Made by a program: the position numbers and the translations under genes | The notes under the pieces: model-generated | The model's input: the letters and a program-made list of their open reading frames with translations, nothing else | Database searches by the model: none | Told to the model about the DNA's origin: nothing | Shown here: positions 1-9,387 of the stretch, piece by piece | Position numbering within the stretch: position 1 is the first letter of the stretch | How the letters are laid out: the number at the start of each line of letters is the position of its first letter | Assembly: GCF_900099995.1 (NCBI RefSeq) | Contig: NZ_FNCZ01000013.1 | Location: 1 to 64,000, forward strand | Source of the DNA: Winogradskyella thalassocola | GTDB lineage: Bacteria > Bacteroidota > Bacteroidia > Flavobacteriales > Flavobacteriaceae | DNA length: 64,000 nt | Direction: 5' to 3'

Positions 1-597
1 GATATTTTGGTACATCACGGTGCGTCTGACGCTCCAACTGTTGATGTTAATGAAGTAACTGGTCCTGCCATTTTAGTTGACGATATTTCTTATCCCCAAT
101 TTAGTACAGGGTATTTAGAACTTCCTACTGCTGATTATACGATTAATGTGTCTACAGCTGACGGTTCAACTGTTGTTGCTGAATATGCTGCTCCTTTAAA
201 TACACTAGGATTAAATGATGCTGCTATTACTGTAATTGCTAGTGGATTTTTAGATCCTGCTGCAAATAGTAATGGCCCTGCTTTTGGACTGTGGGTAGCC
301 TTACCAACTGGTGGTGCTTTAGTTGAATTGCCTATGAATCCATTAAGCGTTAATGAATTTGGAATTTCAGACATTAAAGTATTTCCAAATCCTGTTAAAA
401 ACGTATTGAATGTTGCTTTAAATGACGTTATAAAAACTAAAGTAAACCTTTACGATTTATCTGGAAGATTGGTTACTACTACAACATTTATAAATCAAAC
501 GAATACTCTTGACGTTTCAAAATTAAAGAGTGGGATTTATGTTTTAGAACTTGCTAATGACAAAGGCAAAACAACAACTAAAATAAGCATAAAATAA
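1..597 (+). CDS. Secreted DUF4397-type protein with T9SS sorting domain (5' truncated)
   Basis: The reading frame is open from the first base of the window, so the N-terminus and any signal peptide lie upstream. The visible part begins with a VHHGASDAPTVDV stretch, which is the hallmark of the DUF4397 beta-sandwich (usually V.HgSPDAPaVDVY), and continues with beta-rich sequence to about residue 115. The last 75 residues are a T9SS type A sorting domain (VFPNPVKN, YDLSGR, LKSGIYVLEL, ending in KISIK). The protein is therefore probably exported through the outer membrane and released or anchored at the surface. DUF4397 domains have no defined biochemical role. A strong hairpin terminator follows directly. 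Confidence 0.8.
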   Translation, partial: DILVHHGASDAPTVDVNEVTGPAILVDDISYPQFSTGYLELPTADYTINVSTADGSTVVAEYAAPLNTLGLNDAAITVIASGFLDPAANSNGPAFGLWVALPTGGALVELPMNPLSVNEFGISDIKVFPNPVKNVLNVALNDVIKTKVNLYDLSGRLVTTTTFINQTNTLDVSKLKSGIYVLELANDKGKTTTKISIK

Positions 598-621
598 AAA
601 GTAACTCCTCATTATTTTCAC

Positions 622-654
622 AAAAGGCTATCATATTTGATAGCCTTTTTTTTT
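622..654 (+). terminator. Rho-independent terminator after the DUF4397 gene
   Basis: A 12-bp perfect stem (arms 622-633 and 638-649, core AGGCTATCA/TGATAGCCT) with a TATT loop is followed by a T run. It sits 25 bases after the stop codon. The rest of 598-866 holds no recognisable gene. Confidence 0.85.
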
Positions 655-866
655 GAGGGAACTGCTATTCTTAAATCTTATAGGTTAACAAGCAATAATG
701 ATCAACACTAAAAGCGTCATTTAATAAGGTTACTAAAATCATTTTTGAGACTAAAACTTGGCTTAATTGATACGTTAGTCAAATGTTAAATATTTATCAA
801 TTTTATAATATTCCGAGTACATTAGTCCAATCAATTCACAAACTCATTTTTAACCAACCATCAAGC

Positions 867-3422
867 ATGCAAAAATTAATATTTCTACTATTATTAAGCT
901 TATCATTTAATCTCATAAGTGCACAAACCACAGAAAAAGAAAATCTAACACCAACTCCTAATTATAGAGCTGCCTCAAAATATTCTCCAACGAATTTGGG
1001 AAAATTAGTTCATTCAACTTCGGTAAGACCAAATTGGCTAAAAACTGGAAATCGTTTTTGGTACCAGTACAAAACAACCGAAGGCTCTAACTATTATATT
1101 GTTGATGCCGACAGTCGTAGCAAAAAAGCACTTTTTGATAACGAAAAAATGGCAAAATGGCTTACTGAAATCACTAAAGATCCATATGATGCTCAGCACT
1201 TACCAAGATTTGATTTTGAGTTTGTAAAAAATGAAACTGCAATCCGTTTCTATGTAACATCAACCGAGAAAGTTGATGAAGAAAAAAAAGACGATGACGT
1301 AGACGAAGAAAAAGAAAACACAAAAGAAACAGATTCTACAAAAACAGATAAAAAGAAAAAAGGCAAAGCTAAAAAGGCGAAAAAAGTAAATAAAGTGTAT
1401 CATTTTGAGTATCGTCTTGGCGGTAATGGCTTAACCATTATTAGTAATAAAAAGAAAGAAAAAGAAGATTGGAAAACGTGGGCTAATATAGCGCCAGACA
1501 GTTCTGTAGTTTTATTTTCTAAACACTACAACTTGTATTGGATGGATAAGGAAAATTTCTTAAAAGCTGTAAAAAACGAAAAAGATTCTACTATAGTTGA
1601 AAATCAATGGACCACCGATGGAGAAGAAAATTATGATTTTGGCGGTAGCAGTCGTGGAGAAAACAATGAAACCAAATTAAAGAAAAAGGACGACCGTAAA
1701 TCTGTACGTGGTATTTGGTCTCACGACTCAAAAAAGTTTGTATTTCAAAGAACAGATTCTAGACACATTAACGACTTATGGGTAATTAATACCACTTCAG
1801 GAAAACGCCCAACTTTAGAGTCTTACAAATATCATATGCCAGGTGAAGATGAGTATTATAAAACAGAACTCCATATCTTCGATATACCTTCAAAAAGTAA
1901 TATTAAAGTCCAATTAGATACAGTAAAGCAGCAAAGCATTCAAGTGTATCGTGAGCCTAGATTAAAATCGACCTATAACGATGACTTCAACCCTTCATTA
2001 CTATTATCTAAAAAAGGTAAAATCTATTACAGTACTATTAGTAGAGATCGTAAAAAACTAGATATCTGTGTGGCTGATATTAATACAGGAGAAACGAAAG
2101 TATTAATTGAAGAACGCTTTAATACGTATATTGAATCACGTTCATTAGTCTTGTTTAATAACGAAACTGAAATGCTTCATTGGGCAGAACGTTCGGGTTG
2201 GGCACACTATTATTTGTATGACACCGAAGGAAACTTAAAAAACGAAGTGACCTCAGGTTCTTATCATGTTGAACGTGCTATTGGTGTGGATGAAAAAAGC
2301 AGAACACTTTACTTTACAGCACATGGTATTGCAAAAAATCAAGACCCTTATTTTGAGCATCTTTATAAGATTAATCTAAATGGTTCTGGTTTACAAGCGT
2401 TAAACCCTGGAGACTATAACTCTAGTACAGATATGGCAGATTCTAATGCCTACTTTGTGAGTAACTATTCGAGAGTGAATACGGTTCCAAATTCAGAATT
2501 AAGATCCAATACCGGTAAGCTTATCATGGAATTAGAAGAAGCCGATTTATCCCAATTAATGGCAACAGGTTATCAATTTCCTGATACTTTTAAAATGAAA
2601 GCAGATGATGGTATTACAGATATTTATGGTGTAATGTATAAGCCTTATGATTTTGATGACACTAAAAAATATCCTTTATTAGAATACGTCTATCCAGGTC
2701 CTCAAACCGAAGCTGTAAACAAATCGTTTTCTGTTAGAATGGATCGTTTAGATCGAATGGCACAAGTCGGATTTATTGTAGTGACTATGGGTAATCGTGG
2801 TGGACATCCAGACCGTTCAAAATGGTATCACAACTACGGTTATGGAAACCTTAGAGATTACGGTTTAGCAGACAAAAGACACGTCGCAGAACAACTTGCA
2901 GATCAACATGATTATATTGATATTAATAAAGTTGGAATTTACGGCCATTCTGGTGGTGGCTTTATGTCTACAGCAGCCATGTTAGTGTATCCAGATTTCT
3001 TTAAAGCTGCAGTCTCTTCTGCAGGAAACCATGATAATAGTATTTATAACAGTTGGTGGAGTGAAACACACCATGGTGTGCAAGAAGAAATGGATGACGA
3101 TGGTAATGTAAAATACAAATACCTTATTGACAATAACCAATCTTTAGCACAAAATCTAAAAGGAAATCTAATGCTTATTACTGGAGACGTCGATAATAAT
3201 GTACATCCTGGAGGCACCATTAGAATGGCAAATGCATTAATAATAGCAAATAAACGTTTCGATTTTATGCTTATGCCAGGTCAACGTCATAGTTTTGGAA
3301 ACATGACGGAATATTCATTTTGGCTAAGAGCCGATCATTTTAGCAAACACTTTCTTAATACAGAAGCTACAGACATTGATATTACGGAAATGAATAGAGA
3401 TCAACCAAAAACAAAATCTTAA
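867..3422 (+). CDS. S9 family dipeptidyl-peptidase (DPP IV-like), secreted
   Basis: Serine peptidase of the prolyl oligopeptidase/DPP IV family. I place the start at the ATG at 867, because a clean signal peptide (MQKLIFLLLLSLSFNLISAQ) begins there. An in-frame ATG at 783 would add 28 residues ahead of it. The mature protein has an N-terminal beta-propeller (about residues 60-560), containing a very charged Lys/Asp/Glu insertion near residues 135-180, and a C-terminal alpha/beta-hydrolase domain. The catalytic triad is visible: Ser695 in GHSGGG, Asp776 in GDVDNNVH and His808 in GQRHSFG. Family members release N-terminal dipeptides from peptides in the periplasm. The GHSGGG elbow differs slightly from the commoner GWSYGG. 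Terminators on both sides suggest a single-gene unit. Confidence 0.9.
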   Translation: MQKLIFLLLLSLSFNLISAQTTEKENLTPTPNYRAASKYSPTNLGKLVHSTSVRPNWLKTGNRFWYQYKTTEGSNYYIVDADSRSKKALFDNEKMAKWLTEITKDPYDAQHLPRFDFEFVKNETAIRFYVTSTEKVDEEKKDDDVDEEKENTKETDSTKTDKKKKGKAKKAKKVNKVYHFEYRLGGNGLTIISNKKKEKEDWKTWANIAPDSSVVLFSKHYNLYWMDKENFLKAVKNEKDSTIVENQWTTDGEENYDFGGSSRGENNETKLKKKDDRKSVRGIWSHDSKKFVFQRTDSRHINDLWVINTTSGKRPTLESYKYHMPGEDEYYKTELHIFDIPSKSNIKVQLDTVKQQSIQVYREPRLKSTYNDDFNPSLLLSKKGKIYYSTISRDRKKLDICVADINTGETKVLIEERFNTYIESRSLVLFNNETEMLHWAERSGWAHYYLYDTEGNLKNEVTSGSYHVERAIGVDEKSRTLYFTAHGIAKNQDPYFEHLYKINLNGSGLQALNPGDYNSSTDMADSNAYFVSNYSRVNTVPNSELRSNTGKLIMELEEADLSQLMATGYQFPDTFKMKADDGITDIYGVMYKPYDFDDTKKYPLLEYVYPGPQTEAVNKSFSVRMDRLDRMAQVGFIVVTMGNRGGHPDRSKWYHNYGYGNLRDYGLADKRHVAEQLADQHDYIDINKVGIYGHSGGGFMSTAAMLVYPDFFKAAVSSAGNHDNSIYNSWWSETHHGVQEEMDDDGNVKYKYLIDNNQSLAQNLKGNLMLITGDVDNNVHPGGTIRMANALIIANKRFDFMLMPGQRHSFGNMTEYSFWLRADHFSKHFLNTEATDIDITEMNRDQPKTKS

Positions 3423-3434
3423 TACAGTTGAAAT

Positions 3435-3468
3435 AAAAAAAACCACGTTAATTAACGTGGTTTTTTTT
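3435..3468. terminator. Palindromic terminator after the S9 peptidase
   Basis: Perfect palindrome AACCACGTTAATTAACGTGG, flanked by an A run on the left and eight T on the right. It is 13 bases past the stop codon at 3422 and could work in both directions, but only the upstream + strand gene needs it. Confidence 0.85.
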
Positions 3469-3517
3469 ATGCTTATATGGAAACGTTAGCATTATAACTT
3501 ATTGCTATCTAAAAAGT

Positions 3518-3546
3518 TTTGATAACATTTCTTTTCTTTAATTTTG
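3518..3546 (+). promoter_or_regulatory. Candidate Bacteroidota promoter of the FAD dehydrogenase gene
   Basis: TTTG (3518-3521), a 17-base spacer and TAATTTTG (3539-3546) match the Bacteroidota sigma consensus TTTG-N19-TAnnTTTG except for a short spacer. The ATG at 3551 is only 4 bases downstream, so the transcript would be almost leaderless. Confidence 0.5.
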
Positions 3547-3550
3547 CAAT

Positions 3551-5110
3551 ATGATAAAAGCCTTACAACTACGCATTAATTTACAGCAAGAAAGACAACC
3601 CGATGGTTTGCTTAATAAAGCAGCCTATGATTTGGGAATGAAATCTTCCGATATTTCAGGAATAAAAGTTCTAAGAAAATCGATTGATGCACGTAAGCGC
3701 AATATTATGTTCAACTATAAAGTTGAAGTGTACATCAATGAACCTGTGCCTGAAACTTCAGATTATCATTTTGATTACAAAGATGTCTCTAATGCAAAAC
3801 CCATTCATATTATAGGTTTTGGACCAGCAGGTATGTATGCCGCATTACGCTGTATAGAGTTAGGATTTAAGCCTATTGTTTTAGAACGCGGTAAAAATGT
3901 AAAAGACCGTCGACGTGATTTAAAGGCCATTAACCAAGATCATTTTGTAAACGAAGATTCTAATTACTGTTTTGGTGAAGGTGGTGCTGGCACGTATTCT
4001 GATGGTAAATTGTACACCCGAAGTTTAAAACGAGGAGATGTTAGAAGAATCTTTGAAAACCTAGTGTATCACGGAGCAACAGATCAAATTTTAGTTGATG
4101 CCCATCCACATATCGGAACGAATAAATTACCAAGAGTTGTTCAAAATATAAGAGAGAATATCATCAAGTTTGGTGGTGAAGTGCATTTTGAAACTCGTGT
4201 GACTGATTTCACGATTAAGAACAATAAAATTGTGGCTATTCAGCTTAACAATGACAATGAACTCGATGTTGAAAAAGTCATTCTAGCCACAGGCCATTCT
4301 GCAAGGGATATTTTTTACTTATTGAATGATAAGAAGATTAAGCTTGAAGCAAAATCCTTCGCCATGGGAGTTAGAGTTGAGCATCCACAAGAAATAATTG
4401 ATGGCATCCAATACCATTGTAAAGGTGAGCAACGCGACGAGCTACTTCCAGCAGCGTCATACAGTTTGGTACAGCAAGTGAATGACCGAGGTGTGTATTC
4501 ATTTTGTATGTGTCCTGGTGGGTTTATAGTTCCTGCCGCCACAGCTAATGGTGAAGTTGTAGTGAACGGCATGTCTCCTTCAAAACGAAATAATAAATTT
4601 GCGAATTCTGGAATTGTCACAGAAATTAATGCTGATAAAGACCTCTATAAATACGAACATTTCGGCCCTTTAAAAGCCTTAGAATATCAAAAAGATTTAG
4701 AACGTTTAGCCTTTACAGCTGGTGGACGTAGACAATCTGCTCCTGCTCAAAGATTAACGGATTTTGTTGAAGGGAAATTATCTTCAAGTTTAAATGAAAC
4801 GTCTTATCAACCTGGTTTAAAATCGGCACCATTGCATTCTTTATTACCCAAAATAATTGGGGGATCTTTACGTAAAGGCTTTAAAGCATTTGGAGAAAAA
4901 ATGAAAGGCTACTATACCGAAGAAGCTAATGTTATCGGTGTTGAATCTCGTACGTCTTCACCCGTAAATATCCCAAGAACAGAGACTCTAGAACATCCTG
5001 AAATCACTAATTTATTTCCTTGTGGAGAAGGTGGTGGTTATGCTGGAGGTATTATTTCTGCTGCGATGGATGGTGAGCGTTGTGCTGAAGCTGCTACAGC
5101 TCAGCTTTAA
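3551..5110 (+). CDS. FAD-dependent dehydrogenase of the COG2509 type
   Basis: A 519-residue flavoprotein with a short N-terminal domain (residues 1-80) and a Rossmann FAD-binding motif at about residues 88-110 (IIGFGPAGMYAALRC, followed by VLERG). GEGGAGTYSDGKL near residue 140 and a second nucleotide-binding stretch near ATGHSARD are typical of the conserved NAD(FAD)-utilising dehydrogenases. The C-terminus carries GEGGGYAGGIISAAMDG, the usual closing FAD contact. No substrate is established for this family, which is widespread as a soluble cytoplasmic protein. It stands alone between the S9 peptidase and a two-component system, with no sign of co-function. Confidence 0.8.
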   Translation: MIKALQLRINLQQERQPDGLLNKAAYDLGMKSSDISGIKVLRKSIDARKRNIMFNYKVEVYINEPVPETSDYHFDYKDVSNAKPIHIIGFGPAGMYAALRCIELGFKPIVLERGKNVKDRRRDLKAINQDHFVNEDSNYCFGEGGAGTYSDGKLYTRSLKRGDVRRIFENLVYHGATDQILVDAHPHIGTNKLPRVVQNIRENIIKFGGEVHFETRVTDFTIKNNKIVAIQLNNDNELDVEKVILATGHSARDIFYLLNDKKIKLEAKSFAMGVRVEHPQEIIDGIQYHCKGEQRDELLPAASYSLVQQVNDRGVYSFCMCPGGFIVPAATANGEVVVNGMSPSKRNNKFANSGIVTEINADKDLYKYEHFGPLKALEYQKDLERLAFTAGGRRQSAPAQRLTDFVEGKLSSSLNETSYQPGLKSAPLHSLLPKIIGGSLRKGFKAFGEKMKGYYTEEANVIGVESRTSSPVNIPRTETLEHPEITNLFPCGEGGGYAGGIISAAMDGERCAEAATAQL

Positions 5111-5150
5111 TAATTTTAGAAACCCCTTTAGCTCAAATCAGTAACAACAA

Positions 5151-7226
5151 ATGAAATTTGTCTATTTTTTAATAGCATTATTTTTTACAACTAACGGTAT
5201 AGGTCAAGTTAGCATAAAGAAACAACGCGCTATAGACTCGGCATATCAGATTGCTGCTAATCATAAAAAACCAATAGCGATAAGACTTGATGCCTATAGG
5301 TATTGTTGTTGGAAAACCATTTATTTAGATTTTAATCAAGGTCTTAAAAATAGCTCGGAGTATTTAGCACTAGCTAAAACCAGTACTGATTATTACTCTA
5401 TGACTCAGGCTTATCATTTCCTAGGACATTCTCAAATAATGTTAGGTCAATTTGATAAAGCCTCTAAGACCTTACACGAAGGTTTAGACATCTCCATCAA
5501 AAATAATAATCATAAAGGTATCGCTCAAATTTATGGTGACTTAGGAAATCTAAATAATAACTTAGGAAATTCAACACTCGCGTTGGAGTATCATTTTAAA
5601 AGTTTAGAATACGCTAACAACCACAATCTGACTGTAGAATATGCGAGATCTAAAATAAATATTGGTGAAATATATGAATCTCAAGGCCAGTATAAATTGA
5701 GCATAGAAACTTTTGTAGATGCTTTGAATTTTTGTGAGGCACATAATTTCGTAGGATTTAAATCATCGATTTACGAAAGCTTAGGAGATATAAATATTAC
5801 CATTAAAGAATACGAAACTGCTAAAAAAAATTATACTAAAGCATTAGCATATGCTAAACGTCTTAATAACAATAATAGATTAATTAATTCTTTAAATAAA
5901 TTAGGTGAATTAAACTTAGAGCTAAACCATCTAAACAACGCCTTAGATTACTACAACGAAGCGTTACACATTGCTATAACGCGAAAAGCTTATGTGCTAG
6001 AAGCCAAAGTAAGAGCCAATTTAGCGAATGCAAATCTATTGCAAAACGATACATCGGAAGCGTTAAAAAATATTACCCTTGCTATCAATCAATTTGAAAA
6101 TCTAAAAATCAAAGACAACTTAGATAGGGCTTACATTATTGCCGCTACGATATATTCTGAAATAAATCAAATAAAAGAACGCAACACCTATTATAAAAAG
6201 GCGTACGACATTGCTAAAAACACAAACGAAATAAACACATTAAAGTCAGCAAGCCAAGGCTTAGCCATAGCTTATGAAGAAAGTGGAGATTTATTAAACG
6301 CTATTAAATACCATAAAGAATTTGACACTTATAGTAATCAAATAAGAGATGACGATGGTATAAAAGATATTATCCGTTTAGAAATGCAAGATGTTTACAA
6401 ACAAAAATCATTTACGGATAGTATTAATAAAGCAAATGAAATTAAACTACTACAATACGAACATAATAAAAAAGAAGAACGCAACAAATTAAGAAACTAC
6501 ATTGCTGTATTAAGTATCATGACTCTTATTTTAATTGTGTTATGTGTTACTTATTATTATTTTCAAAACAAGAAAATTGCGCTAGTACTCGCAAAAAAAA
6601 ACAAACTCATCAACGCTGCTTTAAGTGATAAAGAAATCCTGCTAAAAGAAGTACACCATCGTGTAAAAAACAACATGCAGGTCGTGTCTTCTTTATTATA
6701 TTTAAAATCCAAGAATACAGAAGATCAAATTACTAAAGACGCTTTAATCGATAGTAAAAAAAGAATAGACGCTATGCAATTGGTGCATCAAAAAATGTAT
6801 CAAAAAGGGAACTATCAACAAATTGATGTTTTAGAATACTTTAATGATATTGTAGACCTTCTATTAAAACCTATTAAATTACCAGAAGACAGTTTTACTG
6901 TTCATGGTAAAGAACTATGGTTAGATGTAGAACAAGCACAAGCCTTAGGTTTTATTTTACATGAATTGATTGCTAATAGCATAAAATATGCTTGGAACAA
7001 AACAGCTATTAGAAATGTAGACATCAGTATTATAAAAACCGAAAACAATATTCAATTTAGTTACTCCGATAACGGCAAAGGCTTACCTGAAAACTTTGAT
7101 ATTACAACTACTAAATCTTTTGGCATGAAGCTAATTTATTCGCTTTCTACGAGACAATTACTTGGTAAAACCCAAGTTAATAATACCAAAGGATTAGCTA
7201 TAAACATTACATTCAATGCCAGATAA
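5151..7226 (+). CDS. TPR-containing sensor histidine kinase (HisKA_2 type)
   Basis: The 691-residue protein has a signal peptide (to about residue 19), a periplasmic array of tetratricopeptide repeats (about 80-400), one transmembrane helix (about 450-471), a short coiled coil and a kinase core. The dimerisation and phosphoacceptor segment LLKEVHHRVKNN puts the phosphorylated His at residue 502 and is diagnostic of the HisKA_2 subclass. The ATPase domain shows the N box HELIANSIKYA and the G box DNGKGLP. The coding sequence overlaps the next gene, a LytTR response regulator, by 11 bases, so the two form one operon and a cognate pair. The signal sensed is unknown; TPRs usually bind protein or peptide partners. 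Confidence 0.9.
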   Translation: MKFVYFLIALFFTTNGIGQVSIKKQRAIDSAYQIAANHKKPIAIRLDAYRYCCWKTIYLDFNQGLKNSSEYLALAKTSTDYYSMTQAYHFLGHSQIMLGQFDKASKTLHEGLDISIKNNNHKGIAQIYGDLGNLNNNLGNSTLALEYHFKSLEYANNHNLTVEYARSKINIGEIYESQGQYKLSIETFVDALNFCEAHNFVGFKSSIYESLGDINITIKEYETAKKNYTKALAYAKRLNNNNRLINSLNKLGELNLELNHLNNALDYYNEALHIAITRKAYVLEAKVRANLANANLLQNDTSEALKNITLAINQFENLKIKDNLDRAYIIAATIYSEINQIKERNTYYKKAYDIAKNTNEINTLKSASQGLAIAYEESGDLLNAIKYHKEFDTYSNQIRDDDGIKDIIRLEMQDVYKQKSFTDSINKANEIKLLQYEHNKKEERNKLRNYIAVLSIMTLILIVLCVTYYYFQNKKIALVLAKKNKLINAALSDKEILLKEVHHRVKNNMQVVSSLLYLKSKNTEDQITKDALIDSKKRIDAMQLVHQKMYQKGNYQQIDVLEYFNDIVDLLLKPIKLPEDSFTVHGKELWLDVEQAQALGFILHELIANSIKYAWNKTAIRNVDISIIKTENNIQFSYSDNGKGLPENFDITTTKSFGMKLIYSLSTRQLLGKTQVNNTKGLAINITFNAR

Positions 7227-7917
7227 AACAAAATCAAAAGTCCTAATTGTTGACGATGATGTATTCATCTCAGAACAACTCAATAGCATTTTAGAAGATT
7301 TGGGCTATCAGGTTACAGAAATAGCGTTCAATGCTGAAAGTGCGCTACAGGCTTTAAAGACAAATCCGCCCGACATTGCTATATTAGATATCAATATGCA
7401 CGGCAGAAATCAAGGGTTTGAAATCGCAAAATACATCAGAGAAAATTTAAATATTCCTTTTATATTCTTAACCTCTTTTGCTGATGAGTCAACCGTTAAC
7501 GAGGCGTCAAAATTAACTCCGGACGGTTACTTATTAAAACCATTTAATGAAGCGACTATATTTTCTACTTTAAATATTGTACTCAAAAGACATCGTAAAA
7601 CTAATAGCCATTTTAACATTAAAATAGGTCATGAAATACATAAAGTTAAAGATGATGAATTACTTTTTATAATGTCTGCAGATAAATATATAGAGATACA
7701 TACGAAAGCTAAAAAATACTTAAAGAGAGACACTATAGATCATTTTATTCAAGAAAATGAGCTTAAAGGAATGAAGCGTGTACATCGATCCTATGCAGTT
7801 AAAATAGATAATATTGATAGTGTAAAAGGGTCAACTATTTATATCAACAACCAAGAAATCCCAATATCGAACACCTACAAAGAGGCTTTTAAGAAAGCCT
7901 ACAGCTCTTTTTTGTAA
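7216..7917 (+). CDS. Response regulator with LytTR DNA-binding domain
   Basis: The 233-residue protein has an N-terminal receiver domain (residues 8-125), with the acidic pocket VDDD at 12-15, phosphoacceptor Asp58 in AILDINMHG and the conserved Lys in LLKPF. A C-terminal LytTR domain (about 135-233) contains the ADKYIEIHT and MKRVHRSYAVKID segments typical of AlgR/AgrA/LytR-type DNA binding. Its start codon lies inside the end of the histidine kinase gene, indicating translational coupling. LytTR regulators in Bacteroidota often act close to their own operon, but no target is evident here. Confidence 0.9.
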   Translation: MPDKTKSKVLIVDDDVFISEQLNSILEDLGYQVTEIAFNAESALQALKTNPPDIAILDINMHGRNQGFEIAKYIRENLNIPFIFLTSFADESTVNEASKLTPDGYLLKPFNEATIFSTLNIVLKRHRKTNSHFNIKIGHEIHKVKDDELLFIMSADKYIEIHTKAKKYLKRDTIDHFIQENELKGMKRVHRSYAVKIDNIDSVKGSTIYINNQEIPISNTYKEAFKKAYSSFL

Positions 7918-8028
7918 ACACATTCTTATAGATAAATTCAATTCAACGCTATTCTAAAATAAAGTAGCGCTTAGGTGACTGCTATCTCAACTTTCCACGT
8001 ACAAAACCCATCACTTCGCGACATTTTT

Positions 8029-8059
8029 TTTCACGATTTCCATTATTGCTCTAATTTTG
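8029..8059 (+). promoter_or_regulatory. Candidate promoter of a small transcription unit
   Basis: TTTC (8029-8032), 19 bases, then TAATTTTG (8052-8059). The -7 box is a perfect TAnnTTTG and the -33 box has one mismatch. A start near 8066 would produce an RNA of about 295 bases ending at the terminator at 8330-8362. The 565-base gap between the response regulator and fabD thus contains a complete promoter-terminator unit. Confidence 0.45.
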
Positions 8060-8084
8060 TTTAGAACGCTCTACCTACTTATTT

Positions 8085-8177
8085 ATGAAAAAAAAATCAT
8101 TTTTGGTTTTTGTATTAATACTATTTGCAATAGCACTTGTCATAGCACAAAGTTTAATACTATTAGACCTCAACTAA
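8085..8177 (+). CDS. Possible 30-residue hydrophobic small protein
   Basis: ATG at 8085, stop TAA at 8175-8177. The predicted peptide starts MKKKSFLVFVLILFAIALVI and is a positively charged N-terminus followed by one hydrophobic helix, ending in a short tail. It could be a single-pass membrane microprotein, or simply a signal-peptide-like fragment. A good promoter box lies 26 bases upstream and a terminator about 150 bases downstream, which supports transcription. The long 3' stretch (8178-8330) has no other ORF, so the unit may instead be a small RNA. No family is recognised. Confidence 0.4.
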   Translation: MKKKSFLVFVLILFAIALVIAQSLILLDLN

Positions 8178-8329
8178 CGCAGATGAATTGATACAGTCGT
8201 AGACCTAATTTCCAAAAAAATTAAACCCTAAAAATCAAACTGCAGGTATTCATTAAGGAAACAACGCTGACATACATAAAGAAATAAAAAACAGAGCACT
8301 TCTTGTTGTAGGGAATAAGAAGTCAGCTT

Positions 8330-8362
8330 AAAAGGATGCTTTTCAAAAGCATCCTTTTTTTT
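8330..8362 (+). terminator. Rho-independent terminator of the small unit
   Basis: The arms AAAGGATGCTTTT and AAAAGCATCCTTT pair almost without a loop, and a run of eight T follows. It lies about 120 bases before fabD and so closes the unit that starts near 8066. The region 8363-8482 probably holds the fabD promoter, but no clear consensus match was found; ACTATTTTCG at 8453-8462 is the nearest. Confidence 0.85.
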
Positions 8363-8482
8363 ATGGAACAAAACAGTTATAAATTCTTAATCTAAAAAAG
8401 CGAACCAAAGAGTGGAATACATACCATACAAAGGTCTCTTTAATAAATTATTACTATTTTCGCGTCTTAAATTGAAACACAA

Positions 8483-9376
8483 ATGAACGCATATATATTT
8501 CCAGGTCAAGGTGCACAATTCTCAGGAATGGGATTAGACCTTTATGAAAATTCACCTTTAGCACAAGAGTTATTTGAAAAAGCTAATGACATTTTAGGTT
8601 TTCATATTACAGATATTATGTTTGAGGGCTCTAAGGAAGATTTAATGGAAACTAAAGTAACTCAACCTGCTATCTTTTTACATTCTGTAATTTTAGCAAA
8701 AACACTCGGAGATAGCTTTAAACCAGATATGGTTGCAGGACATTCTCTTGGAGAGTTCTCTGCGTTGGTTGCTGCTGGAGCCTTAACATTTGAAGACGGA
8801 CTTAAATTAGTTTCTCAACGTGCTCAAGCCATGCAAAAAGCCTGTGAATTGCAACCAAGTACAATGGCTGCAGTTTTAGGTTTAGAAGACAAAGTTGTTG
8901 AAGACATCTGTAAAACGATAGACGGAGTTGTAGTTCCTGCAAATTATAATTGTCCTGGTCAATTGGTGATTTCTGGTGAAGTTGAAGCCATCAATAAAGC
9001 TTGTGAAGCTATGAAAGATGCTGGGGCAAGACGTGCTTTAGTTTTACCTGTAGGTGGAGCTTTTCACTCACCATTAATGGAACCTGCTCGCGAAGAGTTA
9101 GCTGCCGCCATAGAGAATACAACATTTAGTAAACCTTATTGTCCAATATACCAAAACGTAACAGCGTCTGCTATTACCGATGAAAATGAAATTAAAGCCA
9201 ATTTAATTTCACAATTAACAGCACCTGTACGCTGGACTCAATCTGTACAACAGATGGTTGCTGATGGTGCAGTACATTTTACCGAAGTTGGCCCAGGAAA
9301 AGTATTACAAGGCTTAGTAAAGAAAATACATCGTGAAGCGGAGACAACTTCAGCTACTTTTGAAACTAACGTCTAA
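8483..9376 (+). CDS. fabD: Malonyl-CoA:ACP transacylase
   Basis: Transfers malonyl from coenzyme A to acyl carrier protein, supplying the elongation unit for type II fatty acid synthesis in the cytoplasm. The 297-residue length is normal. The N-terminal FPGQGAQFSGMG motif, the nucleophile elbow GHSLGE with Ser88, and the catalytic His195 in GGAFHSPLM are all present, as is the QPAIF segment. lspA begins 11 bases downstream, so the two are probably cotranscribed. Confidence 0.96.
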   Translation: MNAYIFPGQGAQFSGMGLDLYENSPLAQELFEKANDILGFHITDIMFEGSKEDLMETKVTQPAIFLHSVILAKTLGDSFKPDMVAGHSLGEFSALVAAGALTFEDGLKLVSQRAQAMQKACELQPSTMAAVLGLEDKVVEDICKTIDGVVVPANYNCPGQLVISGEVEAINKACEAMKDAGARRALVLPVGGAFHSPLMEPAREELAAAIENTTFSKPYCPIYQNVTASAITDENEIKANLISQLTAPVRWTQSVQQMVADGAVHFTEVGPGKVLQGLVKKIHREAETTSATFETNV

Positions 9377-9387
9377 ATCTCACTGCT

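Noticed and set aside
783..866. Upstream ATG start for the S9 peptidase
   Set aside because: It would put 28 unrelated residues before a well-formed signal peptide that starts at 867.
4315..4620. 101-residue - strand ORF inside the FAD dehydrogenase gene
   Set aside because: Antisense shadow; the + strand frame has intact FAD motifs throughout.
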